DNA of 64,000 nucleotides from Desulfovibrio sp. 86 (GTDB taxonomy: Bacteria > Desulfobacterota > Desulfovibrionia > Desulfovibrionales > Desulfovibrionaceae). Each line of letters begins with the position of its first letter. Position 1 is the stretch's first letter. Location: contig NZ_LR738849.1 of NCBI RefSeq assembly GCF_902702915.1, positions 2,868,001-2,932,000 of the forward strand, in the 5' to 3' direction. The notes beneath the pieces are model-generated. The model ran no database searches. It was not told where the DNA came from and saw only the letters and a program-made list of their open reading frames with translations. Below are positions 18,631 through 29,611 of this stretch, in pieces. The position numbers were made by a program, and so were the translations under genes.

Positions 18631-19320
18631 GCCAAAATGGCTCTGCAAAGCGGGTATGCGGAAAGGGGGGCAGATGAGCAGGATCGCGCTGATTGCGGGG
18701 AGGAGACCAATAGGCAGCCGCACGGTGGGGCGGTCAAGGGGAACAGGCAGAATGGCGACTTGGGGAGTGACCGGGCCGAGGGGCCATAGAACAAAAGGGA
18801 TTCAAGAAGGAATAGGGGAAGTTGACCGAATTCAGGGGGGAATGGCAGGAATGAGGAAGTGGTGGGGCACTCAGGAGCGTGACGTAATGCCCGTACTCAG
18901 GGAGTGGGAAAGGCAGGGTACAGGAAAAAGCGGGGAGCGTTGCAGGGTAGGAAAAGCCGACAGATGCCCGGGGTCCGTGCCGTCGGAGTGCAGCCAGTTT
19001 CACGGTGATGGGGCGATGGTATAGGCGGGCGCTGGCCTATCCAGCCGCAGCGCTTGTGCTGGCTACACCTCGGTGCGGGCGGGGCCGCTGGCCTGCAGGC
19101 GTGGATACGCCGCTGGGAGGTGGTTAACGCCGTAGGGATGTAACGTAGCCTTTGAGAGAAGCCGTGTGCTCACAGCAAATAGTCATGGGCAAAGGAACGC
19201 GCTCTAGGGGCAGGACTTCCGAAACTGCTGCAGCACGTGCCCCAAAGCGTCTTCTGTCCAGACGCTCATGGAGTTGCGCACGCTCGTGAAGGGGAATGAA
19301 AGAGGGCAGGCCCTCGCTGG
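18631..19320. other. Non-coding, purine-biased stretch
   Basis: From about 18655 to 18965 the plus strand is strikingly G+A-rich and C/T-poor compared with the rest of the window. Open frames exist on both strands, but their proteins are of low complexity and have no domain or ribosome-binding site. I do not call a gene here. Confidence 0.35.
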
Positions 19321-19737
19321 TCAAAGCAAAAGCCGGTCATCGTGCATGAGATCGCGAAGGGTAATGGATTCAAACACGCCATCAAGCGTCGCTTGCAGGC
19401 TTTCCCACGCCTTGCGTACTTCGCAGGCATCAAAGCGTGAACAGTTGCCAGGTTTTTCAAGGCAGCCGCTCAGCTCAATGCCCCCTTCCATCAGACGCAC
19501 GATACAACCAAAAGTAAGATCTTCCGGTTTGCGCATAAGGACATGCCCACCCTTGGCGCCGCGAACACTGCCTGTGATGCCCGCCAGCCGTAGCTGCCGC
19601 AAAATTTGTTCAATAAACTGAGAGCTGATGCCAGTTTTACTTGCGAGCAAGCTTGAAGAAACCGGTTTTTCAAACCCATTGTTTGCTAAGTACAGTAGAA
19701 TACGAGCTGCATAGCGCGTTTTGGCTGAAAGCTTCAT
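19321..19737 (-). CDS. Rrf2-family transcription regulator with Fe-S cysteines
   Basis: A 138-aa winged-helix regulator. It opens with the Rrf2 signature MKLSAKTRYAARILLYLA and has the recognition-helix region SSQFIEQILRQLRLAGI and the wing SVRGAKGGHVL. Three cysteines in CLEKPGNCSRFDAC are spaced much as in IscR, NsrR and RsrR, so it probably binds an Fe-S cluster and senses redox, iron or NO. It is transcribed away from the second Rrf2 gene; they share a 340-bp intergenic region and may cross-regulate. The first Hdr-like operon lies 1.2 kb downstream and could be a target. Confidence 0.9.
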   Translation of the reverse strand: MKLSAKTRYAARILLYLANNGFEKPVSSSLLASKTGISSQFIEQILRQLRLAGITGSVRGAKGGHVLMRKPEDLTFGCIVRLMEGGIELSGCLEKPGNCSRFDACEVRKAWESLQATLDGVFESITLRDLMHDDRLLL

Positions 19738-20079
19738 TGCGTATCCCCCATGGAGCAGTGGTAAAAGGGGAAATCAAAAGGAACCTATGGCCTCATCACG
19801 CTGAGACAAAAGTTCGACGTCCGAAACATAAGCGCGTGTGGCAGATAGTAACATCAACGTAGCAATTATGATACAACTTTTTTCAGATTATCGTGTAGCT
19901 TGAGAAAACATTCACAGTTATTTTTGGCGTCCTGTGCTAAGGACAGGTTTCAAGAAAGGATCGCCCAAGTCCGCTTGACGCCCATAGTGGCTTACGCTAA
20001 GAATCATGAGTAAAGCAGTCTAAATTAGATGTATCGGGTATCGTCAACTTTATCGCCTCCCGCTAAATAAGGAATAACT
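19738..20079. other. Divergent promoter region between two Rrf2 genes
   Basis: Both genes are read outward from here. A CCTGTGC...GGACAGG partial palindrome (about 19931-19947) is a candidate operator. GGGGA precedes the minus-strand gene and AAGGA the plus-strand one. Confidence 0.35.
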
Positions 20080-20625
20080 ATGCGTATTTCCACAATGTCC
20101 TGTCATGCGCTGCATTTGCTGTTGTGCCTTTCTGAACAAGATCAGGACATGCCGGCATCCGCTTCCGAACTGGCGGCCTGTACGGGTATTTCTGAAAAGT
20201 TTGTGCAAAAAATCATGCGCTTGCTTCAATCTGAGGACATTATCAAGAGCGTAAGGGGCATCGCCGGGGGGCACATGCTTGCCCGCAACCCCGATTCCAT
20301 AACGCTGGCGGACATAATCAACGCAGTGGAAGGTGGCATTACCCTGCCCGGCGTCAACAGTGAGGCCCCAGTCGGCAAAGCCGCCTTTGACGTTTGGGAC
20401 AAGGCTGCCATGACCCTGCACAACTCTTTGGATGCGGTGACGCTCAGTTCAGTTCGTAAGAGCGCCGGGTTTTCGCCGCGTCATGCTGCTCATCGCAAAC
20501 AAGGCCACTCAGTCACCAGACGACCAGAATCAGAACCCGGAGGCGCCAATGCAAAAGCATATTCTCTTGGTAGACAGCGATGCCGAAAGCCTAAACAGGA
20601 TGTCGCAAGTCTTACGTCAATCTAA
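20080..20625 (+). CDS. Rrf2-family regulator lacking the cluster cysteines
   Basis: Residues 1-130 are Rrf2-like: MRISTMSCHALHLLLCLSE, a helix-turn-helix ISEKFVQKIMRLLQSEDI and wing SVRGIAGGHMLA, ending near LDAVTLSSVRKSAG. The segment that normally holds three cysteines reads GVNSEAPVGKAAFDVW, so no Fe-S cluster is expected there. After about residue 132 the sequence no longer looks like the family and overlaps the next gene by 77 bp in another frame. It may have lost its original stop through a frameshift near 20460, or this may be a natural overlap. The start has AAGGA upstream. Confidence 0.8.
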   Translation: MRISTMSCHALHLLLCLSEQDQDMPASASELAACTGISEKFVQKIMRLLQSEDIIKSVRGIAGGHMLARNPDSITLADIINAVEGGITLPGVNSEAPVGKAAFDVWDKAAMTLHNSLDAVTLSSVRKSAGFSPRHAAHRKQGHSVTRRPESEPGGANAKAYSLGRQRCRKPKQDVASLTSI

Positions 20626-20905
20626 CTACCAGGTAAGCGTCGCGTCCAGCTGTGACGAAAGCCTGCATTTGGTCAACAATTGCAAACCGGACTGCATCAT
20701 CTTTGATGTTGAGCTGCAGGGCACTTCGGGCACCATCTTGTACAGTCGACTGCGCAGGAATTCGCAAACGCGTGATATTCCGGCCATTGTCTGTACAAAC
20801 GTGGGGCCGAGGCCCGTCTGCTTTGGAACTGGGGTTCCGGTTTTGAGTAAAAACTGCCCAGGCGATGTGTTGCTGGGCGCTGTTTCTGCCGCTGTAGCCT
20901 GTTAG
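20549..20905 (+). CDS. Single-domain response regulator (CheY-like receiver)
   Basis: A 118-aa stand-alone receiver. The acidic pair is in HILLVDSDAES, the phosphoacceptor Asp in CIIFDVELQG, a Thr in VCTN and a Lys in VLSKNCPGD, so the phosphorylation site is complete. There is no output domain. I chose ATG 20549, which has CGGAGG upstream, over an in-frame ATG at 20483 inside the Rrf2 gene. It overlaps and probably cotranscribes with that regulator. No histidine kinase is near, so its partner is unknown. Confidence 0.8.
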   Translation: MQKHILLVDSDAESLNRMSQVLRQSNYQVSVASSCDESLHLVNNCKPDCIIFDVELQGTSGTILYSRLRRNSQTRDIPAIVCTNVGPRPVCFGTGVPVLSKNCPGDVLLGAVSAAVAC

Positions 20906-20911
20906 CTCGCC

Positions 20912-20938
20912 GCCCAACACGGTTTCGCGGTGTTGGGC
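20912..20938 (+). terminator. Hairpin after the response regulator
   Basis: GCCCAACAC / GTGTTGGGC nine-bp perfect stem, seven bases after the stop. No U-run. Confidence 0.5.
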
Positions 20939-20983
20939 CAGCATGGCCTTTGCGTGCGGCATGGCTGCGCTGAAATTTTTTTG

Positions 20984-21017
20984 TTGGCCGGGCAATGGGA
21001 TCGTTGCCCGGCCAACG
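20984..21017. terminator. Bidirectional hairpin between convergent genes
   Basis: A 13-bp perfect inverted repeat (GTTGGCCGGGCAA with its complement) around an 8-base loop. It lies between the response regulator and the convergent second Hdr-like operon. Confidence 0.5.
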
Positions 21018-21091
21018 GGCATAGGTGCGCCCTTGCAAAGCAGAACTGCGGTCGGCAAAGGACAAAGCGACGCCGTTCTGCTGATTTTGCC

Positions 21092-22480
21092 TTACTCCAG
21101 TTCGTTATGACGGATGTGCGGCGGCACAATGATCATTTCTGCCAGCAGGGGCTTCAAGAAAGACCATTTGATCTTGTGTTCTTCATACACTTCCATCATA
21201 TCGCGAATGGCGTCCCAGCAGTTATGGCAGGGGGTGATAACCAGTTCAGCGCCAGTGGCCTTGATCTGATCCAGCTTGTTTTTGAGCCCCACATTGCGTT
21301 CCTGGCGGTACTTGCCAATGCCGTTAAGGCCGCCCCCGCCGCCGCAACAGAAGTTGTGGTCGCTCTTGGGGTCCATTTCTCTGAAATCTTCAGCAATATA
21401 GCTCAGGATTTCACGTGTGGCGCTGCCCAGGCCGTGGTTGCGCACATAGTTGCAAGAGTCTTGCAACGTGCAGGGAACCTTGATTTTCTTCGTGGGATCA
21501 ATCTTGAGTCTGCCAGTGCGCAGCATTTCGGCCACCCACTCCACATAGTGCATGAAGCGCACCGGCGGATCCCCGCTTTCACGTCCGGCCCAATAAGGGC
21601 CTTCAACCACGGTGGCGCGATGGGCATGGCCGCATTCCGTTCCCACAACCACTTTGGGTTTGAGGCGATCCACAGCGGCGTAAATGCGCTTGATATTTTG
21701 CGAGCAGCCTTCCCAGTCGCCAGCGAACATGCTTAACGAGGTGTTTTCCCATCCTTCGCGGGGCACCGTCCAGTTGGTGTCGGTCACGCTGAAGAGAATC
21801 GCGGCCAGGGCGATGTCTTCAGGATAGTGCTTTACCTCACGGGCGTTAAGAACATACATGACGTCGGCATTTTCTTTTTCCACAGGGATTTCAAGATCAG
21901 GCCATTCTTCCTGCTGTTCTTCCACCATCCATTCGCAGGTTTCCAGCCAGTCTTCTTCGGTCACGTCCATCTGCGCGCCGTACACGCGGTGCATGCCGGA
22001 ACCGATCTTCATTTCCCAGGGAATAAAGCCGTGCTTGAACAGTATGCCGCGCAGGTAACTGAACATGACGCCCGTGTCTATGCCGTGGGGGCAATAGACG
22101 CCGCAACGGTTGCAACAGGTGCACTTGCCCCAGGCCGCATCCATGCACTTGATCATGAATTCGGTGTCAACCTTGCCCTTGCGGCGCAACATTTCGCCCA
22201 GGGTGGCCTGAATCTTGTACGACGGAATCTGGGTGGGATCATTGTCGCTGGTTCTGTAGAAAAAGCAGCTGTCCGCACACATGGCGCAATGCGCACAGAC
22301 ACTTAGCCATGTGCGGGTGCGCGATTTACAGGTCTGTTCAAGATCGCGGGCCAGGGCTGCCTGGTCCACTTTCATTTCCTTCATCTGGCTATAATATTGC
22401 GCCCCGGCCTTGTCCTTCAGCAGTTCAAGAATGCCTTCTTTGGTGGTGACTGGGGTCGGGGTGCAAAGCAATTCGGACAT
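21092..22480 (-). CDS. HdrD/TmcB-like Fe-S protein of the second redox operon
   Basis: A 462-aa cytoplasmic Fe-S subunit of the heterodisulfide-reductase-like family. Two 4Fe-4S motifs ([11 protein letters not shown] and [14 protein letters not shown]) precede two CCG modules ([10 protein letters not shown] with NFCCGGGGG, and CHNCWD). Unlike its relative at 14.3-17.1 kb it is intact. With the upstream membrane cytochrome and triheme cytochrome it fits the plan of Tmc, Hmc and DsrMKJ complexes, which link periplasmic cytochrome c or menaquinone to cytoplasmic reduction. I cannot say which of these it belongs to. The start has AAGGAG upstream and it is third in the operon. Confidence 0.88.
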   Translation of the reverse strand: MSELLCTPTPVTTKEGILELLKDKAGAQYYSQMKEMKVDQAALARDLEQTCKSRTRTWLSVCAHCAMCADSCFFYRTSDNDPTQIPSYKIQATLGEMLRRKGKVDTEFMIKCMDAAWGKCTCCNRCGVYCPHGIDTGVMFSYLRGILFKHGFIPWEMKIGSGMHRVYGAQMDVTEEDWLETCEWMVEEQQEEWPDLEIPVEKENADVMYVLNAREVKHYPEDIALAAILFSVTDTNWTVPREGWENTSLSMFAGDWEGCSQNIKRIYAAVDRLKPKVVVGTECGHAHRATVVEGPYWAGRESGDPPVRFMHYVEWVAEMLRTGRLKIDPTKKIKVPCTLQDSCNYVRNHGLGSATREILSYIAEDFREMDPKSDHNFCCGGGGGLNGIGKYRQERNVGLKNKLDQIKATGAELVITPCHNCWDAIRDMMEVYEEHKIKWSFLKPLLAEMIIVPPHIRHNELE

Positions 22481-22524
22481 AATCCGCTCCTTTCAGACGA
22501 AAAAATAATGATACAGGTTCCCGC

Positions 22525-23205
22525 TTACCAGGGAAAAGCGCCGCCGCGGGTGGCTCCGCCCCTTTTGATGGCGAAGTCCATGCCGAGCTGGGCACGTGAC
22601 ATAAAGAAGAGAACTATGTGCGAAAGCTTGGTGAAGGGAGCCAGTATAAGGAAAAGCTCACCACTCAGAACGTGCGCCAGCATCCAGCTCTGGTAGGCGG
22701 GCATGTCCAGCCGCGCCATAAGCCCGGTGGCAAAGGGCAGAAATGTCAAAAGCAGTACGAGCCAGTCCCCGCCGCTGTTGAGTTGGCGCAGTGCAGGCGA
22801 AATCATGCGGCGTATGGCCAGCAGAACGATGGCCACTATGCTCATGACGGAAAAAATGTCGGCCAGTGTGCCGGGCAGCGAAGGCAGTATTATGCCGACA
22901 TAGCGCTCAAGCAGCACGGTATGGCCAAGCAAAAAGAGCGGAACAAGCACGGCACCGAAGTGCAGAAGAAAAAATAAAACAGCGGCTACGGGCTGTGTTC
23001 TCCAGCCGTCGGTTCCACCGGGGATCAGCCATTTGAAGATTGACGCAAAGATGCCTGCGATGGAGCGGTTGGCATGGTACCGGTAGGCCACGCGTTCAAG
23101 GCGCCAGTCCAGACCGTTTACGTACCAAAAAACGCGGGCCAGCATGCCGACCACAAAGATCACGAGTGAAATGACAAAAAGGGGTCCGGTAATAAAATCA
23201 ACCAT
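22525..23205 (-). CDS. Membrane cytochrome b subunit of the second redox operon
   Basis: A 226-aa integral membrane protein with about five or six helices. It opens MVDFITGPLFVISLVIFVVG and contains a soluble loop DWRLERVAYRYHANRS. His residues placed for heme are in FLLHFGAVL, LLGHTVLLE, LAHVLSGE and KLSHIVLFF. This matches the TmcC/DsrM type of quinone-interacting cytochrome b, shorter than the paralog at 17.2-18.1 kb. AGGAGG lies upstream. It is between the cytochrome c and Fe-S genes, with about 45 bp on each side. Confidence 0.85.
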   Translation of the reverse strand: MVDFITGPLFVISLVIFVVGMLARVFWYVNGLDWRLERVAYRYHANRSIAGIFASIFKWLIPGGTDGWRTQPVAAVLFFLLHFGAVLVPLFLLGHTVLLERYVGIILPSLPGTLADIFSVMSIVAIVLLAIRRMISPALRQLNSGGDWLVLLLTFLPFATGLMARLDMPAYQSWMLAHVLSGELFLILAPFTKLSHIVLFFMSRAQLGMDFAIKRGGATRGGAFPW

Positions 23206-23251
23206 CTGATTTTGCCTCCTACTTTCTTTCTACCTTGTACGTGACAGCCAG

Positions 23252-23656
23252 TTACTTATTGGCGGCATTCTCAGATGCAATGCGCTCGCTATGACAGGTC
23301 CGGCAGTCCACAAGGCGGGGCCCCTTGGCAAGTTTGACGTGACATTCGGTACAGGTAGCGTGCAGATAGTCCATCTGTTTGCGTGGAGCGACGTTTCTGA
23401 CGTTTGCGAACGATTCGGCTAGGCCTTCGTCCGTCATCTGGTGGCAGGTTGTGCAGTCCTGCCCTTTGTCTGCCAGATAGGCAATGTGTTGATCGTGTGT
23501 GAAGAAGACCGGCGGCATTTTTTTGGCACTGAAAGGCGGGTAGGTGAAGGGGATGCGCTCCTCACCGTATGCTTCGCCCGAAGACAGCACCAAGCCGAAG
23601 GTCAAAAACAACAGGCAGGGGAGAGTGATCCAGAGTCCGATGTGTTTTTCCTGCAT
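23252..23656 (-). CDS. Periplasmic triheme cytochrome c (c3/c7 type)
   Basis: A 134-aa exported cytochrome with an N-terminal signal peptide ending near SGEAYGEE. Three heme sites are seen: CTTCH, CTECH and CRTCH. FFTHDQHIAYL is the typical FxHxxH of class III cytochromes and, with YLHATC, gives three extra His, enough for bis-His ligation of three hemes. The related TmcA has four hemes, so one appears to be lost, or this is a c7-like type. It is first gene of the operon with a good AAGGA site. It probably takes electrons from periplasmic hydrogenase or cytochrome c3 for the membrane complex. Confidence 0.88.
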   Translation of the reverse strand: MQEKHIGLWITLPCLLFLTFGLVLSSGEAYGEERIPFTYPPFSAKKMPPVFFTHDQHIAYLADKGQDCTTCHQMTDEGLAESFANVRNVAPRKQMDYLHATCTECHVKLAKGPRLVDCRTCHSERIASENAANK

Positions 23657-23728
23657 GGTGAATCCTTACTTCCTGGCATAATCCTAATGATGTTGCCCCG
23701 GTATAAACCAGGCCGGCGCAAATTATAA

Positions 23729-23759
23729 GGAAATCCCGAGCCCACGCATCGGGATTTCC
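23729..23759 (-). terminator. Hairpin between the 94-aa gene and the cytochrome operon
   Basis: GGAAATCCCGA / TCGGGATTTCC 11-bp perfect stem, just after the upstream gene on the minus strand. Confidence 0.6.
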
Positions 23760-23776
23760 CCTGGTTTTGTGCTTAT

Positions 23777-24061
23777 CTACGACTTGGCCCCATGAAGCGA
23801 CTCAGCCGCGTTGCGCATGAAAACAGCGCATTTGTAAGGCTCATTCTTCATACACCTCATGGCAAACGCTGCCGAAAGGTAGAGAAAAAGGCGGGATTCA
23901 TAGTCCAACCTGTTGGTTTGCAACCAGTGATCATGAGGCGCGTCACCCTGTGCAAGAGCTTTGGCCCGATTGAGGTCTTCCGCATACGCATCGCCAGCAA
24001 GCTTGGAATACAGTTCGCAAATTTCTTCCGCCAGGTACTCACGTTCTGATAAGGCAGACAT
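23777..24061 (-). CDS. Small conserved-looking protein of unknown function
   Basis: A 94-aa acidic, helical, soluble protein with AAGGGGG before its ATG. Residues such as REYLAEEICELYSKLAGDAY and LYLSAAFAMRCMKNEPYKC suggest a helical bundle; both cysteines are in the C-terminal half. I recognise no domain. A terminator hairpin separates it from the cytochrome operon, so it is probably transcribed alone from the AT-rich region upstream. Confidence 0.6.
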   Translation of the reverse strand: MSALSEREYLAEEICELYSKLAGDAYAEDLNRAKALAQGDAPHDHWLQTNRLDYESRLFLYLSAAFAMRCMKNEPYKCAVFMRNAAESLHGAKS

Positions 24062-24640
24062 GGCAACCCCCTTGCGTCACGCGCAGTTACGCCTCACTGT
24101 ACATGAGGCACTGATAAAGAGCAATTAATCATTCTTATTCTTGAGCAACTTAATCACTACCAAAAGATTATTATATAAAAAATACTGCGTCAATAAAGTT
24201 TCTATTTTTTTGCACTAAAAAATTATAACTAATTTGACTTGTTAAACATAAAAGTGGACTTAAAAGATATAGTATTTTTGTCACAATCTTGCTCTTGTAT
24301 GAGAATTCTGGAGACGCTTTGCAGACGTAAATCATATTTTTTTACTCGAGTTACCGTTTGAACATTCAATTTTTACTTATCAAATTAGTATTATTTGTAT
24401 TTACGTGAATACATTAATATTTTTTTTCTATTTTAGAGGCGCTTGTGGCTCAAAGCAGTATGGCCATCAGCAGTACTCGTGTTCCAACGCATGTGACTAC
24501 ATGAAACAACAGGTCAGAACCCTGACGTGAGCGAAAACCATCATAAACTGAGCTTTTTATTATACTGAAATATAAGAATTTTATTGTTGATACAATTTTC
24601 ACAAGTGAAGAGGCCACATTAGCCCGAAAGTCCCCACCCA
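24062..24640. other. AT-rich non-coding region
   Basis: About 500 bp of much lower GC than the surroundings (24110-24600), with many A/T runs and no open frame of note. It probably holds the promoter of the 94-aa gene; the base composition could also mark foreign DNA. Confidence 0.4.
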
Positions 24641-24690
24641 GGAAGGCAGGTGGGCTGCGTTGTGGGCTGCCTACGCGTTTCCAGCAAGGA

Positions 24691-24799
24691 GGGACGCCCG
24701 CGTGGCAACAGGCGGGCGAGGATCTGTAAGGATGAGCGCCCGCGTGGCAGCAGGCGGGCGAGGACCTGAAATAAGGGGGCGTTTGGCAGCAGGCGGGCT
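24691..24799 (+). repeat. Tandem GC-hairpin repeats
   Basis: Two full units and one partial unit of a ~41-44-bp repeat, each with the hairpin GCCCGCGTGGCAACAGGCGGGC (second unit GCAGCAGG; third degenerate). They run directly into mosaic repeat D. Confidence 0.7.
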
Positions 24800-25235
24800 A
24801 GAGCATTTTAACTTTGAAAAAGTGTAAATGTTCTATCGCTGTACGAAAGCACAGCGCGCCACAACGTGGCGTGGATTCAGCCGATCTTTAGCCGTTGCGA
24901 CGAAGGAAGCTACGGATGCTTCAAGCGTTGTGACGCAGGAAACTACGGATAAAGACAGCATGAGTAACTATACATCTTGTTCTGCGTAATCGCTGTCGCC
25001 ATTCGTAAGGCTCGCAGACTCGCCAACGACTGCCGCGAAGACAGCATGAGTAACTATACATCTTGTTCTGCGTAATCGCTGTCGCCATTCGTAAGGCTCG
25101 CAGACTCGCCAACGGCTGCCGCAAAGACAGCAATTGGTTAATAGAGCGACCAGCCTGCTGATGGTTGTCGCAAATCGCATTTTCGGCTGAATGAAAACTT
25201 TGAAATGTGAAGCGTTTCAAAGTTAATCTGCTCTA
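24799..25235 (+). repeat. Mosaic repeat D (longest copy)
   Basis: Ends are TAGAGCATTTTAACTTTGAA and, on the other strand, TAGAGCAGATTAACTTTGAA. Inside, in order: a CGCCACAACGTGGCG hairpin, two ~31-bp modules (GTTGCGACGAAGGAAGCTAC and GTTGTGACGCAGGAAACTAC), two tandem 86-bp modules (24954-25039 and 25040-25125), an AATTGGTTAATAGAGCGA block and the closing TTCGGCTGAA end. Confidence 0.85.
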
Positions 25236-25271
25236 GGATATGCAAGGGCGATGACTACGCGGGGAATAAAA

Positions 25272-25301
25272 AAGAAGCGCAGGGAGTTCCCTGCGCTTCT
25301 T
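25272..25301 (-). terminator. Rho-independent terminator of rpoC
   Basis: A 13-bp perfect stem (AAGAAGCGCAGGG with its complement) and four-base loop, followed on the minus strand by a T-rich tract, 20 bp after the rpoC stop. Confidence 0.9.
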
Positions 25302-25321
25302 GTATGGCATGTGCGGCCGTT

Positions 25322-29491
<4,170 letters not shown>

Positions 29492-29611
29492 ATATAATAC
29501 CTTGCTTTGGTAGAAGCTCGTTGGAATCGTTATCTATGTCGCGTCACCCGCAAGTGGGGTCACCACTTGCGGGCGACGCAACGAATGTCCGGGTCCGCCA
29601 GAACGGGCGGC

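Noticed and set aside
24954..25140. CRISPR array
   Set aside because: The repeats are 86 bp and directly adjacent with no spacers, and no cas genes are present.
24921..25220. Small minus-strand protein with internal duplication
   Set aside because: The apparent protein repeat is the 86-bp DNA repeat read in one frame; 86 is not a multiple of three, so frames change between units, which argues against coding.
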